From Gallionella sp. (GTDB taxonomy: Bacteria; Pseudomonadota; Gammaproteobacteria; Burkholderiales; Gallionellaceae): DNA of 64,000 nucleotides. The stretch covers positions 56,635-120,634 of the forward strand of contig JAUSAO010000004.1 in assembly GCA_030652475.1 (NCBI GenBank), written 5' to 3'. Below are positions 1 through 8,766 of the stretch, one piece after another. Each line of letters opens with the position of its first letter. Positions within the stretch are counted from its first letter, which is position 1. The translations under genes and the position numbers were made by a program. Below the pieces are notes generated by a model that did not search any database, was not told the DNA's origin, and saw only the letters and a list, made by a program, of their open reading frames with translations.

Positions 1-1
1 T

Positions 2-1714
2 GATGGTGGATTTTTCCGTGACTGGGTGGTCAATCCGCAATGGAATCTGACCGATGGGGGCGGTACGCAGAAAACCAAGGCATTCGCTGACTTTATGGCG
101 TCCGATGACGGTATTTTAGTCTGCACCCATGCCACGCTTCGCAACGTATTCGAGCAACTTGGAGCCGCTGCCTTTGCAAACAGTGTGATCGCTATCGACG
201 AGTTTCACCATGTTTCCGCCGATGAGAATAACCGTCTGGGCGAGGTGGTTCGCGCACTCATGGAGGATGGGCGTTCACACATCGTCGCCATGACCGGATC
301 GTACTTTCGGGGCGACACCACGCCGGTACTCCGTCCTGAAGACGAGGCGCGTTTCACCCGCGTCACCTACACCTACTATGAGCAGCTTAACGGCTATCGT
401 GACCTGAAAACTTTAGGCATAGGCTACCATTTCTATCGTGGCCGATACGTTGAAGCGATCAATGAAATACTGGATTCCAATCTTAAAACAATTGTCCATA
501 TTCCCCACGTTCGTTCGGCAGAATCGACAACCGATAAATACACCGAAGTGGATCGCATCCTGGATCATCTTGGTACTAATCTGGGAAGAGATCCCGAAAC
601 AGGCTTTGATCGTATCCAGCGTGCGGACGGTCACATACTAAAAGTTGCCGACCTGGTTGATGACGGCGCAAATCGAGAAAAGGTCTTGATGTCCTTACGT
701 GATATCAAGGGACGGGATCATGTCGATATCATCATTGCATTGGGTATGGCGAAGGAAGGATTCGACTGGATTTGGTGTGAGCATGCACTTACCGTGGGCT
801 ATCGCGGTTCACTGACTGAAGTTATCCAGATTATCGGACGCTCGACGCGAGATGCCCCAGGCAAAATACACGCGCAATTCACTAACTTGATCGCCGAACC
901 GGATGCGAGTGAAGATCGCGTCACCGATGCCGTCAATAACATGCTTAAGGCGATTGCCTGTTCCCTGTTGATGGAGCAAGTTTTGGCTCCCAACTTCAAG
1001 TTCAGGACGATGAAGGATGCTGACGAACTGGACGGCACCCGGCGCGAAAGCGACATCGTGTACACCGGAGATGATAACGTTATTGCTATCCGTGGTTTCT
1101 CGGAGCATTCCACCGCACGAACCCGTCAGATACTTGAAAGTGATTTGAATGACCTGTCCGCAGCCATCTTCCAAGATGAGTCTGTGCTACGTGCAGCGAT
1201 GAACCCGGACGAATATGCACCAGAGGTCGTCAATCAAGTGTTCATCCCAAAGGTCATTGCCCGGCAATATCCGGATCTGACTGCCGAAGAAATTGAAACA
1301 GTGCGCCAAGCGGTGGTTGCTAATGCCGTATTTAAAAGCCCGTCTGTGAGTATCGAACAACAGGCTGACACCAAATTTGTACGGATGGCAGAAAGGCTCA
1401 TTAATATTGATGAGATCGACATTGATCTGATCGATAGCATCAATCCATTCCAACGTGCTTACGAGATTTTGTCCAAGTCAGTCACGGCGGATGTGCTTAA
1501 AACCATTCATGGCGCGATCACTTCCACTAAGGTCGCGATGAGCGAGGAGGAGGCCGTTTCTCTTTATCCGCGTATTAAAGCATTTGTTGCCGATAAAAAA
1601 GTGGAGCCCAGTCTGGTGAGTCCGAATCCATTGGAGCGCCGAATGGCTGAGGCGTTAGCCTGGATTAGGGAAGCCAAACGCCGCAAGATGGCAGCCGCAC
1701 AGCAAGGCGCATAA
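2..1714 (+). CDS. DEAD/DEAH-box superfamily 2 helicase, 5'-truncated by the window edge
   Basis: The reading frame is open to the first base, so the true start lies upstream; a GTG at 26 is internal. The visible 570 or so residues contain a DExH box (IAIDEFHHV) followed by a SAT-like motif III (AMTGS), then a RecA2 half ending in QIIGRSTRD, the arginine-finger motif VI. The Walker A region must be in the missing part. The gene is followed after two bases by a GIY-YIG nuclease gene, so the two are almost certainly co-translated. Family knowledge: helicase-nuclease pairs in mobile-element cargo are frequently anti-phage modules. The defence role is inference; the helicase assignment is firm. 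Confidence 0.85.
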   Translation, partial: DGGFFRDWVVNPQWNLTDGGGTQKTKAFADFMASDDGILVCTHATLRNVFEQLGAAAFANSVIAIDEFHHVSADENNRLGEVVRALMEDGRSHIVAMTGSYFRGDTTPVLRPEDEARFTRVTYTYYEQLNGYRDLKTLGIGYHFYRGRYVEAINEILDSNLKTIVHIPHVRSAESTTDKYTEVDRILDHLGTNLGRDPETGFDRIQRADGHILKVADLVDDGANREKVLMSLRDIKGRDHVDIIIALGMAKEGFDWIWCEHALTVGYRGSLTEVIQIIGRSTRDAPGKIHAQFTNLIAEPDASEDRVTDAVNNMLKAIACSLLMEQVLAPNFKFRTMKDADELDGTRRESDIVYTGDDNVIAIRGFSEHSTARTRQILESDLNDLSAAIFQDESVLRAAMNPDEYAPEVVNQVFIPKVIARQYPDLTAEEIETVRQAVVANAVFKSPSVSIEQQADTKFVRMAERLINIDEIDIDLIDSINPFQRAYEILSKSVTADVLKTIHGAITSTKVAMSEEEAVSLYPRIKAFVADKKVEPSLVSPNPLERRMAEALAWIREAKRRKMAAAQQGA

Positions 1715-1716
1715 GG

Positions 1717-2931
1717 ATGGCACGCCAAACACTGGACGAGCTGCTGGCTGAGAATGACGATATGGGGTTGCTGGATGTAAAACCTCATCCGGTCAACACC
1801 AGCACGGAGGTAGGGCGTGTCCAGCAGGAATTCGAGGCGATTAACGTATTTGTTGATCGCCATCAGTTCGCGCCCGGCGATGGTCCCGCAGGCCAGAAAG
1901 TGCCGGTGGCTGAACGTGTCCTGCAAATGCGCCTAAAAACGTACCGGCAAAATCCAGACATCATTGAGCGATTGAAAGAGCTTGATCGCCATGGTTTATT
2001 GACGGCTTTATCTATCCATACGCCTGATCCGACCAGCTTGGAGGAGATCTTTGATCTGGATGACGAGTTACTGACTGATCCAAACACAGATATCTTTACA
2101 TTTCGCCACGCCCGCCCGGCAGCCGCACGTCCGGACAAGATATCCGAGCGAAAACCGTGTGAGGATTTCGACCAGTTCAAGCCGTTATTCGATCAGGCTA
2201 TTGCTGATCTGGTGACGGGCAAACGCAAGAGCATGAAATTTTCCAAAGAACAAGAAATCGAGCCTGGCGGATTTTTCATATTGAATGGGGTGATGGTCTA
2301 TGTCGCCGAAGTAAACGATCCCCATATTCGCAATGGAAAACGTAATGCCAGACTTAGATTGATTTTCGAGAATGGCACTGAGGGGAAAAATCTACTCAGA
2401 TCATTGGCGACAGAACTATACAAAGATCCATGTGGCCGTCGTTTATCCGACCCGAATGCGGGTCCGCTCTTCGATCCTGCACCAACCACTATCACCGTAG
2501 CAGCGCCGAACGACCGTATCACGGGTTGTATTTACGTCGTTCGTAGCCTGTCATCGTCACCTGAGATCGCAAAACTGGATGGACAGTTTTTCAAGATTGG
2601 TTTTACGACCGGCTCATTCGAAGATCGTATTCGCGGTGCGAAGGATGATCCGACTTTTCTGATGGCACCGGTTCATCCCGTCCGAACTTACGATGCGATC
2701 AATCTCAATGCCAATAAGTTTGAAAATTTGATACACCGTTTTTTCGCCGAAGCGCGAATGGACATCGAAATTATGGATCGATTCGGCAAGCCGTTCCGAC
2801 CGAGAGAATGGTTCCTGCTCCCTCTGCCGGTAATTGAGACGGCCATTGCCATGTTGATTGATGGCACTATTTTGCTGCATAGGTATGACGCTGTTGCGTG
2901 CGAGATTATCCCAGCCCAGGTGGCGACATAA
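1717..2931 (+). CDS. GIY-YIG nuclease family protein (T5orf172/MUG113-like C-terminus)
   Basis: The protein has 404 residues. The first 260 or so match nothing I recognise. The C-terminal 140 have the hallmarks of the T5orf172/MUG113 branch of GIY-YIG nucleases: IYVV as the GIY strand, FFKIGFT as the YIG strand, FEDRIRGAK supplying the arginine, the glutamate of FENLIHRFF, and the closing REWFLL. It starts two bases after the helicase stop with an AAGG just upstream, so it should be translationally coupled. Plausible role: DNA cleavage or nicking guided by the helicase, possibly in defence. The substrate is unknown and no target motif can be read from the sequence. Confidence 0.8.
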   Translation: MARQTLDELLAENDDMGLLDVKPHPVNTSTEVGRVQQEFEAINVFVDRHQFAPGDGPAGQKVPVAERVLQMRLKTYRQNPDIIERLKELDRHGLLTALSIHTPDPTSLEEIFDLDDELLTDPNTDIFTFRHARPAAARPDKISERKPCEDFDQFKPLFDQAIADLVTGKRKSMKFSKEQEIEPGGFFILNGVMVYVAEVNDPHIRNGKRNARLRLIFENGTEGKNLLRSLATELYKDPCGRRLSDPNAGPLFDPAPTTITVAAPNDRITGCIYVVRSLSSSPEIAKLDGQFFKIGFTTGSFEDRIRGAKDDPTFLMAPVHPVRTYDAINLNANKFENLIHRFFAEARMDIEIMDRFGKPFRPREWFLLPLPVIETAIAMLIDGTILLHRYDAVACEIIPAQVAT

Positions 2932-3126
2932 TCTAAAACTTCTTCGAAGATGTAAATCTGCAATATATTCGTCATGTCGATATCGTTGCTAACAAAATTG
3001 TACTTTTGGATCTACACATTATTCCGTAGTGACATTGTGTTTCTTATCGACTGCAAGACACGAAGTGTAAAAATTATTGATCGCTATAGCTTTTTTCGTA
3101 AATGCAATTAAAATCAAGGGGGCATA

Positions 3127-3834
3127 ATGGAATTGCTAGTCAGAAAAATTCAAATTCTTCCCAATAGAAACACTGAACACCCATTGTTTTATTGTCATTC
3201 TTCAGACAAAGACCATGCACCTTCTCTGCTTCTGGAAAAAGTGGGCGCGCTGGTAATCATTCGTGCGCGACACATGTATTACAAAATCAAGCTCAATCCA
3301 CAGACAAAGAATAGGGTTGATATTTACATGTCAATCCTACAAGCAAATGTACTTGGTATTGAACTTGAAAAAATCGCTCAGACAAACTCTCCGCAACAGA
3401 TGATCAATTCCAAAGCAACACCGAGTACAAACGCAAAAGGAAACATGAAATTACCAAACATCTTATGGCAGAAGTGGGGGCGGTACGTGCGTGTTGCAGT
3501 TAGGGTTGAAACTGGGACTTACTTTCCTCAACGAATGGGAGGAAATTTTTATATTGACCTTGAGTCCCCAGACGACTCTCATATCAAGATGACCGAAACT
3601 GAGATACATATTGGCATTGACTTGAACGAGCCACAAGGAATCCATAGTCTACAAAATGCAGAATTGGTTGAGGTTCCCATTGAAGAGTTGCAAAAAGGGC
3701 GAAACGAGAAGAGTCCATTACATAAAACATATGGAGACATATATTTAGAGATTTCGGCAGATCTTGCAGGTGGTATAGGAAGTTTACTCAGAAACGTTGA
3801 AGCACCTCCTGTCAGGATACCCAATTCGGAATGA
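3127..3834 (+). CDS. hypothetical protein, transposon cargo
   Basis: This 235-residue protein has no signal peptide or membrane segment, and I do not recognise a family. It starts at an ATG preceded by a strong AAGGGGG ribosome site (3115-3121). The upstream 195-base gap (2932-3126) is very AT-rich, so the gene probably has its own promoter. Codon use and base composition resemble the other cargo genes rather than the host. It sits between the helicase-nuclease pair and the XRE-ImmA pair, and nothing in the sequence ties it to either. Coding status is supported by length, ribosome site and lack of a competing frame. Confidence 0.6.
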   Translation: MELLVRKIQILPNRNTEHPLFYCHSSDKDHAPSLLLEKVGALVIIRARHMYYKIKLNPQTKNRVDIYMSILQANVLGIELEKIAQTNSPQQMINSKATPSTNAKGNMKLPNILWQKWGRYVRVAVRVETGTYFPQRMGGNFYIDLESPDDSHIKMTETEIHIGIDLNEPQGIHSLQNAELVEVPIEELQKGRNEKSPLHKTYGDIYLEISADLAGGIGSLLRNVEAPPVRIPNSE

Positions 3835-3888
3835 TTAGAAAGTTTGCATCAATTATTACTGCCAAGTTGATCGCGAAAGCAATACTTC

Positions 3889-3917
3889 TTGTTTTATCAC
3901 CTCATATGAGGTATAAA
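3889..3917 (+). promoter_or_regulatory. promoter with embedded palindromic operator candidate
   Basis: TTGTTT (3889-3894), a 17-base spacer and TATAAA (3912-3917) form a good sigma-70 promoter in front of the 3949 gene. The spacer carries the perfect 14-bp palindrome ACCTCATATGAGGT at 3899-3912, abutting the -10 box. A repressor bound there would block polymerase. The downstream XRE-ImmA protein is the obvious candidate (inference). Confidence 0.65.
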
Positions 3918-3948
3918 AGCAGGAAGTAACCTTTCGGAGTATTATCAA

Positions 3949-4584
3949 ATGGCACTTCCCATCAGAAATACAGAAATTGAAGTTCAATCCAGACTAGATG
4001 AAGTGTTTGGATTGACACGCGACGCCATACAGGATGTGATTATGCAGGGTCTGATGGCGAGAACAACCTGCACTCCACATCACCCGAAAACATTTCCAGG
4101 CTTATCTCAATGGGCAGAGACAGTGAGAGCGCTCAGAGACAAGACCGCTCCACTCAGTTGGTCATGTAGTGATGTGAACAATTTTCCGCTTTGCGTCCAT
4201 CCGTCTGGCAATCTTGTTATTGCAATTTACACTGGTGACCGTGATACCGGAGTGATTGGCAGCAACCCATCAAACCGGGCCGCAAAAGGAACGAATACTG
4301 AACAAGCTGTTTGGGCAAATCAAAAGCAACTATCCCTATTTGACATCATTCCAGAACTACCTTCAGTCGAAGGTAGTAGTCGGATAATGTGGGTACTGCT
4401 TTACCATGTGACACCTAATGAAATTCGATTTGAACTATCTCTTCCACTGAAGATGGTCGGTGGAAAAATTCGCTCATGGCAAGAACGACTTGTGTTCCCT
4501 GCGATTCCGCTAGACCAGGTTAATATTGTTATAGGGGATGATGATGGACCAGAATTTGAAGTGCATGTTGAACGACGGGGGTAA
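3949..4584 (+). CDS. hypothetical protein, partner of XRE-ImmA regulator
   Basis: This soluble-looking 211-residue protein belongs to no family I can name with confidence. It lies directly behind a promoter with a palindromic operator candidate, and its 3' end overlaps the start of the XRE-ImmA gene by about 40 bases, so the two genes form one transcription unit and are probably co-regulated. By analogy with other ImmA/IrrE loci, it could be a factor whose level or activity is set by the protease, or a toxin-like partner. That is inference only. The overlap and the AT-rich composition shared with its neighbours argue that the pair moved as a unit. Confidence 0.6.
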   Translation: MALPIRNTEIEVQSRLDEVFGLTRDAIQDVIMQGLMARTTCTPHHPKTFPGLSQWAETVRALRDKTAPLSWSCSDVNNFPLCVHPSGNLVIAIYTGDRDTGVIGSNPSNRAAKGTNTEQAVWANQKQLSLFDIIPELPSVEGSSRIMWVLLYHVTPNEIRFELSLPLKMVGGKIRSWQERLVFPAIPLDQVNIVIGDDDGPEFEVHVERRG

Positions 4585-5704
4585 ATTCGAACAAGTTCGG
4601 TTTAATCCTGAACAGCTGACTTTCGCTCGCACAAGGAGAGGCCTAAAGAAATCTGAGCTTGCTCTGAGAATCGGAGTGACGCCTCGCTCTATTACTGGCT
4701 ATGAATGCGGTGAATTTCCTCCTGAACCAGAACGCCTTGCCAAAATTGCGACAGAGTTAAAGTTCCCAACAGATTTCTTCTATGAAGAAGATTCCATAGA
4801 AATCGTTGAACCAGATTCCGTCAGCTTCAGAGCAATGACCAAGATGAGCGCAACTCTTAAGAATGTTGCGCTTGGTGCTGGAGCCAGCGCCCTGCGTCTT
4901 AACTCGTGGATTGAAAATAAATTCTTATTACCAACACCTGACTTACCTGATCTCGGGCGCCATATTGGCCCAGAGGCGGCAGCCGAATCACTCCGTCAAT
5001 CTTGGGGGCTTGGTGAACACCCAGCTCGGAATATGGTTCACCTCCTTGAAGCAAAGGGAGTCCGGGTATTTTCTTTGGCGATTGATGCTAAAGAAGTAGA
5101 TGCATTTTCAATGTGGTGGAATGGCGCACCATTCATCTTTTTGAATACCCAAAAATCTGGGGAGCGCAGCCGTTTTGATGCTGCACATGAATTGGGACAT
5201 TTGGTAATGCATCGCCACGGGCAACCGCACGGGCAGGAAGCGGAAAAAGAAGCTAATGCTTTTGCTTCGGCTTTTTTAATGCCAGCAAAAAGTATTCTTG
5301 CCACTCGATTACAGTTCCCTACTCTTGACTCGTTGATCATGGCCAAAAAGCACTGGGCTGTTTCGGTTGCAGCTCTTAACTATCGCCTCCATTCACTCAA
5401 TTTAACCACTGAGTGGATAAATCGGAGTTTGTGTATACAAATCGCGCAGGCTGGATATCTAAAGCAAGAGCCCTTAGGTATTGCACGCGAAACTTCGCAA
5501 GTCTTGGAGAAGGTGTTTTCTGCGCTACGGGCGGAAGGACTTGGCAAGAATGACATTGCCCGAGATATTCGGCTCACTACGTATGAGATTGATGAATTGA
5601 CATATGGATTATTGAAAGTTGGCCTTGTCCCTGATCGTGATGTAAATGAACGAGCCACCTCATATGAAAAAAAACCTCGGCCAACATTATCTATAGTGAA
5701 ATAG
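4544..5704 (+). CDS. XRE-family regulator fused to ImmA/IrrE metallopeptidase
   Basis: Residues from about 15 to 75 form a helix-turn-helix of the XRE type (LTFARTRRGLKKSELALRIG and the following PRSITGYECG). Residues from about 150 to 260 form an ImmA/IrrE (DUF955) peptidase with the zinc motif in FDAAHELGHLVMH, an HExxH match, and a following E-x3-ANAFASAFLMP helix. Such fusions act as repressors that are relieved when the peptidase acts or is activated, as in ICEBs1 ImmA and Deinococcus IrrE. Three ATGs occur in tandem at 4538-4546; 4544 is chosen because AGGGG then lies six bases upstream. A later ATG at 4565 is possible. It overlaps the upstream gene and probably controls the palindrome at 3899-3912. 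Confidence 0.85.
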   Translation: MDQNLKCMLNDGGKFEQVRFNPEQLTFARTRRGLKKSELALRIGVTPRSITGYECGEFPPEPERLAKIATELKFPTDFFYEEDSIEIVEPDSVSFRAMTKMSATLKNVALGAGASALRLNSWIENKFLLPTPDLPDLGRHIGPEAAAESLRQSWGLGEHPARNMVHLLEAKGVRVFSLAIDAKEVDAFSMWWNGAPFIFLNTQKSGERSRFDAAHELGHLVMHRHGQPHGQEAEKEANAFASAFLMPAKSILATRLQFPTLDSLIMAKKHWAVSVAALNYRLHSLNLTTEWINRSLCIQIAQAGYLKQEPLGIARETSQVLEKVFSALRAEGLGKNDIARDIRLTTYEIDELTYGLLKVGLVPDRDVNERATSYEKKPRPTLSIVK

Positions 5705-5721
5705 TGGTGCAAACTTAACAA

Positions 5722-5741
5722 CCACCTGCCAAAGCAGGTGG
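5722..5741. repeat. perfect inverted repeat between XRE-ImmA gene and next gene
   Basis: CCACCTGC (5722-5729), loop CAAA, GCAGGTGG (5734-5741) form an 8-bp hairpin just 17 bases before the ATG of the next gene. No T-tract follows, so it is not a standard terminator. It could be an operator or an mRNA hairpin limiting read-through or translation. Confidence 0.6.
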
Positions 5742-5758
5742 ATTACTGGGCAAGAGAA

Positions 5759-6697
5759 ATGTCGGACTACGCTATAACAGAAATTGATGGGCAACCCATG
5801 TCAGCATGGGATTATCGTTCACTTTACCTCCGGGACGGTGTCAGGTTTGATAGCTTCTCCTGCCCATTTTGCTACATCCGCTTATGCGCCAATCTTATCT
5901 ATACAGAAGGGGAGATCTCAAAATCGCCTTATTTTTCAGCCAAATGGGATGAGCATATAGGTGGCTGTAATGGAGAGCCGATTTTTTCAGAAAATGCAAA
6001 TAAGCAGCCGCCAAAGGCACATTACGATCTACGTGAGATGCATTTCCCAGAGGCCTTAACAGACCGGCCGCCTCCTCGCATAACACGACCAGATGCGCCG
6101 AAGTCTATTATTCCAATTCTAACTCCCATTGACGTAATGGAACGCCGAAGAAAATCAGGCTTACTTGGGAGAGCAATTCCGAAAACCTATTTGCTGCAAT
6201 CCATCGTTGAGGTTTATAACAGTGTTTGGAAAGAGGGTTTTAGCCAAGCTAAATCCAACAAATGGGATGATGCCGAGCGAATTACGTGGACAAAAGATAC
6301 TCTGTGCGAGATGCCACTTCGATTGGTGGATCAAACGAACTATATCGCGGCCTTTCGCACACCTGTTTTTTTAGACGAGAAAAATCTTCGGATATACCAT
6401 GGCGATGGCCTCGTTACCGTCACACAGAGTGGTTTTATTATCTCAAGCAAGAAGGGAGCAAAAATCAATAATCTCCAAATTCCATTTTGCGTTGAAATAA
6501 ATAATGCCTTGGTTAATGAAGCTTCTCCAAAGTCCCATGTTGCCATTTTTTCGACTCTTACAGGCTTCGCAGAAAACGGAATGGACGTACGCTGGTACGC
6601 TTACGGCAAGCCTTGCATAACCGACAATCTCTGCGAACTGAGCGTTGTGAATCTTGATTACTTGTATGTCAAAAAGACTTTTCAGAAGCGGAACTAG
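5759..6697 (+). CDS. hypothetical protein with N-terminal zinc-ribbon-like motif
   Basis: The protein has 312 residues. An in-frame GTG at 5738 lies inside the upstream hairpin, so the ATG at 5759 is preferred. Residues from about 35 to 75 contain SCPFC, then an H and GGC about 35 residues later. This Cys-x2-Cys...His-x3-Cys spacing recalls the N-terminal zinc site of CoiA-like and other nuclease-associated proteins, but no catalytic motif is clear in the rest. The gene is AT-rich cargo, separate from the XRE-ImmA unit by 54 bases. Its 3' end overlaps the convergent gene at 6669-7064 by 29 bases. Function unknown. Confidence 0.6.
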   Translation: MSDYAITEIDGQPMSAWDYRSLYLRDGVRFDSFSCPFCYIRLCANLIYTEGEISKSPYFSAKWDEHIGGCNGEPIFSENANKQPPKAHYDLREMHFPEALTDRPPPRITRPDAPKSIIPILTPIDVMERRRKSGLLGRAIPKTYLLQSIVEVYNSVWKEGFSQAKSNKWDDAERITWTKDTLCEMPLRLVDQTNYIAAFRTPVFLDEKNLRIYHGDGLVTVTQSGFIISSKKGAKINNLQIPFCVEINNALVNEASPKSHVAIFSTLTGFAENGMDVRWYAYGKPCITDNLCELSVVNLDYLYVKKTFQKRN

Positions 6698-7064
6698 CGG
6701 CTTGGCTCCACCCTAAAAAGTAATTTCCTTTGCTGTCCAAGGGATGCAGGATCGTTGTTTTGCTATTAAATGCTTTCTCCAGCAACCCCAATAGCGCGAT
6801 TAAATGCGCACTGTCTGGAAGCTTGAGATAAATTTCTGTCTTATTGCTAATCGCTTTCTGACTATCCTCAATATCCAATTCGATATCATCGAACTCCACA
6901 AGGAATGTCATAAGAATCTCACGGCTGAGCAGCGGTCCGGAAGCGAGTTCGATGAAGAACTCTGCTCCGTATGCGCCGAGAACTGGATAGGTGCCTCTGT
7001 TCTCGGATCCCATTATGGAACGTACAAAAGCTACATACTGGCTCAAAATCTCAATGGTATTCAT
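6669..7064 (-). CDS. small hypothetical protein, transposon cargo
   Basis: This 131-residue protein is read on the minus strand. The ATG at 7064 is chosen because TTGGAGATAAAA places a GGAG ribosome site at the right distance; the upstream TTG at 7076 is part of that leader. The sequence has alternating hydrophobic and acidic stretches typical of a folded cytoplasmic protein, but no family is recognised. It is convergent with the zinc-motif gene and lies in the same orientation as the transposition genes, about 100 bases beyond tniQ. An opposing 157-codon frame on the plus strand lacks a ribosome site and is judged a shadow. Confidence 0.5.
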   Translation of the reverse strand: MNTIEILSQYVAFVRSIMGSENRGTYPVLGAYGAEFFIELASGPLLSREILMTFLVEFDDIELDIEDSQKAISNKTEIYLKLPDSAHLIALLGLLEKAFNSKTTILHPLDSKGNYFLGWSQAASSASEKSF

Positions 7065-7170
7065 TTTTATCTCCAATTTATTGCTGACATGAAATCAGAC
7101 ACGGTTATACTGCCTTCCACTTTGGCAGCCATTCGCGCCAGTGTTTTTTCATTCAGCACGAGGTTTCACC

Positions 7171-8766
7171 TCAATGAGAATCGGCTTTGGATAACCACTG
7201 ATAACCCTTTAGCACCCTACACATCATTGCCGCATCCACCGCTATCCGAAATCTCACACCCACCGCACTATGCCTAAACCCCCGCCGTGTTATTGCTGAC
7301 GTAAACACACAATCAACATCATCCATCGGCCTCAGTTGAGGACGCATTTTCACCCAATACCACTCCACCCAAGCACGCGCTTGAGCAGGCGACCGAGCGA
7401 CATTTGAAAAATCAAGCTCCACCTCATCGGGAACAAGGGTTTGCATTTGCTCATGCGTCAGCCCTGCCAACTCTCCTTCGCTCAATCTGAGCTGCCGCCC
7501 TACAGCAAACATCACCTTGTCCCGAATCAAGCAGGCGCGCTCCGTCTTATCCATCGTCCCGGCAATCTGATGGTCAATACTTGTCAGCAGATCCTCGTAA
7601 ACATCATCCGAAACTGGCTGCGGCAATCGTTCTGGCACATGTAAATTTATGTCATGCCCGGATAACTCTCTGGCAAAATCTCCGCTGAAGTGTCCATGTC
7701 TGGCTTCAACAGCACTAGCAATCGCATCAGCCTCATCGCGGCTTATCAACACATGCCCTCCGCCGGCCTCGCGTTGAATCACATCCTCATACCACATCAC
7801 CCGTTGCTCGCTATCACCCTTCATATCTGCATAACGCAGCTTGCACTCATGAATCAGGCATGCAAAATTTAAAGGCCAGTTATCCATCACCATTGCAATC
7901 ACATGAAACAATTCACGCCGATATGCTTGATGTGTCATTTCAAACTGGACGCACGAACAATCATTCAATACAACGCTGCTCCATCGAACAAGTTTTTTCA
8001 TGCGATCCCGAGTTTGTTGCGAGGTAATTCCGGCAATCAGTTCACGCAATCCTTCAAAGAACACAATCGAATGCATTGCCGAGTTGCCTGCCCAATTTGC
8101 ATACCCATGCTCCAATGCAAACTCTAGTTGAAGTTGCAACCTGACCAAAAGACTATCTCTCACACTTGTCACTTGGGCGGAACGCAAATCGAGTGAGCAT
8201 TTCCAACAATGCGCATTTAGCGCATCAGGGGGAAAATATTGCCTACCATGCATATCAGTGCGGTGTGGCACAAGTGGCGATGAACACCGAGGGCAGGCAT
8301 CCAGCAGATAGCAACCGTGCTTGGTGCATACCGTTGATAAAGCCAGACGCCACTGCTTGCGGAAATACGGAGCAGCATCCTCTGCCAGGCAGTGCGGGCA
8401 ACACTGAAGACCATGTCCACGCCGTATGCGGTGATACACCCCCAGCGGTAATATCCACTTGGTATTCCCATTTGGTTGATGGTGCTCATAGAGAATGCCC
8501 TCATACGACTTTAGAGTAGTATCCCAAACAGCCTGCATCGACGCACCGGTGCACTCAGAAAGTTTCTTTACCAGCCAGTTCGGTGCCAGCCTGTCGATAT
8601 CGCGGTTCCAGATTGATTTGTCGCGACCGAACACTAAAGCACTGAACGTCTGCAGCTTCAATCCATGACCATGTGCTAAGCGAACCAGCCAAGACGAAAG
8701 AAGCTCGTTCGGCAATGGCTTGAGGTGGAGGGGCAAAAGATCCCCGCTTAGCCCAGTAATGCTCAT
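7171..8766 (-). CDS. tniQ: TniQ/TnsD-family target-selection protein with extra C-terminal domain
   Basis: TniQ/TnsD proteins bind or locate the insertion target and recruit the transposase through the ATPase. The first 200 residues are classic TniQ: LPNELLSSWLVRLAHGHGL, then the zinc knuckle region CCPHC...TVCTKHGCYLLDACPRC. At 531 residues it is closer to TnsD than to short TniQ, which fits a protein that recognises a fixed site such as comM. The last 130 residues contain LRLSEGELAGLT and a downstream LF-like strand that resemble the first part of a tyrosine-recombinase catalytic domain but stop before the H-x2-R box. The ATG at 8766 overlaps the tniB stop (ATGA), indicating coupled translation. 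Confidence 0.9.
   Translation of the reverse strand: MSITGLSGDLLPLHLKPLPNELLSSWLVRLAHGHGLKLQTFSALVFGRDKSIWNRDIDRLAPNWLVKKLSECTGASMQAVWDTTLKSYEGILYEHHQPNGNTKWILPLGVYHRIRRGHGLQCCPHCLAEDAAPYFRKQWRLALSTVCTKHGCYLLDACPRCSSPLVPHRTDMHGRQYFPPDALNAHCWKCSLDLRSAQVTSVRDSLLVRLQLQLEFALEHGYANWAGNSAMHSIVFFEGLRELIAGITSQQTRDRMKKLVRWSSVVLNDCSCVQFEMTHQAYRRELFHVIAMVMDNWPLNFACLIHECKLRYADMKGDSEQRVMWYEDVIQREAGGGHVLISRDEADAIASAVEARHGHFSGDFARELSGHDINLHVPERLPQPVSDDVYEDLLTSIDHQIAGTMDKTERACLIRDKVMFAVGRQLRLSEGELAGLTHEQMQTLVPDEVELDFSNVARSPAQARAWVEWYWVKMRPQLRPMDDVDCVFTSAITRRGFRHSAVGVRFRIAVDAAMMCRVLKGYQWLSKADSH

Noticed and set aside
6804..7277. 157-codon plus-strand frame overlapping the minus-strand gene 6669-7064
   Set aside because: Lacks a ribosome site and has erratic composition, whereas the opposing frame has GGAG at proper spacing and a protein-like sequence.
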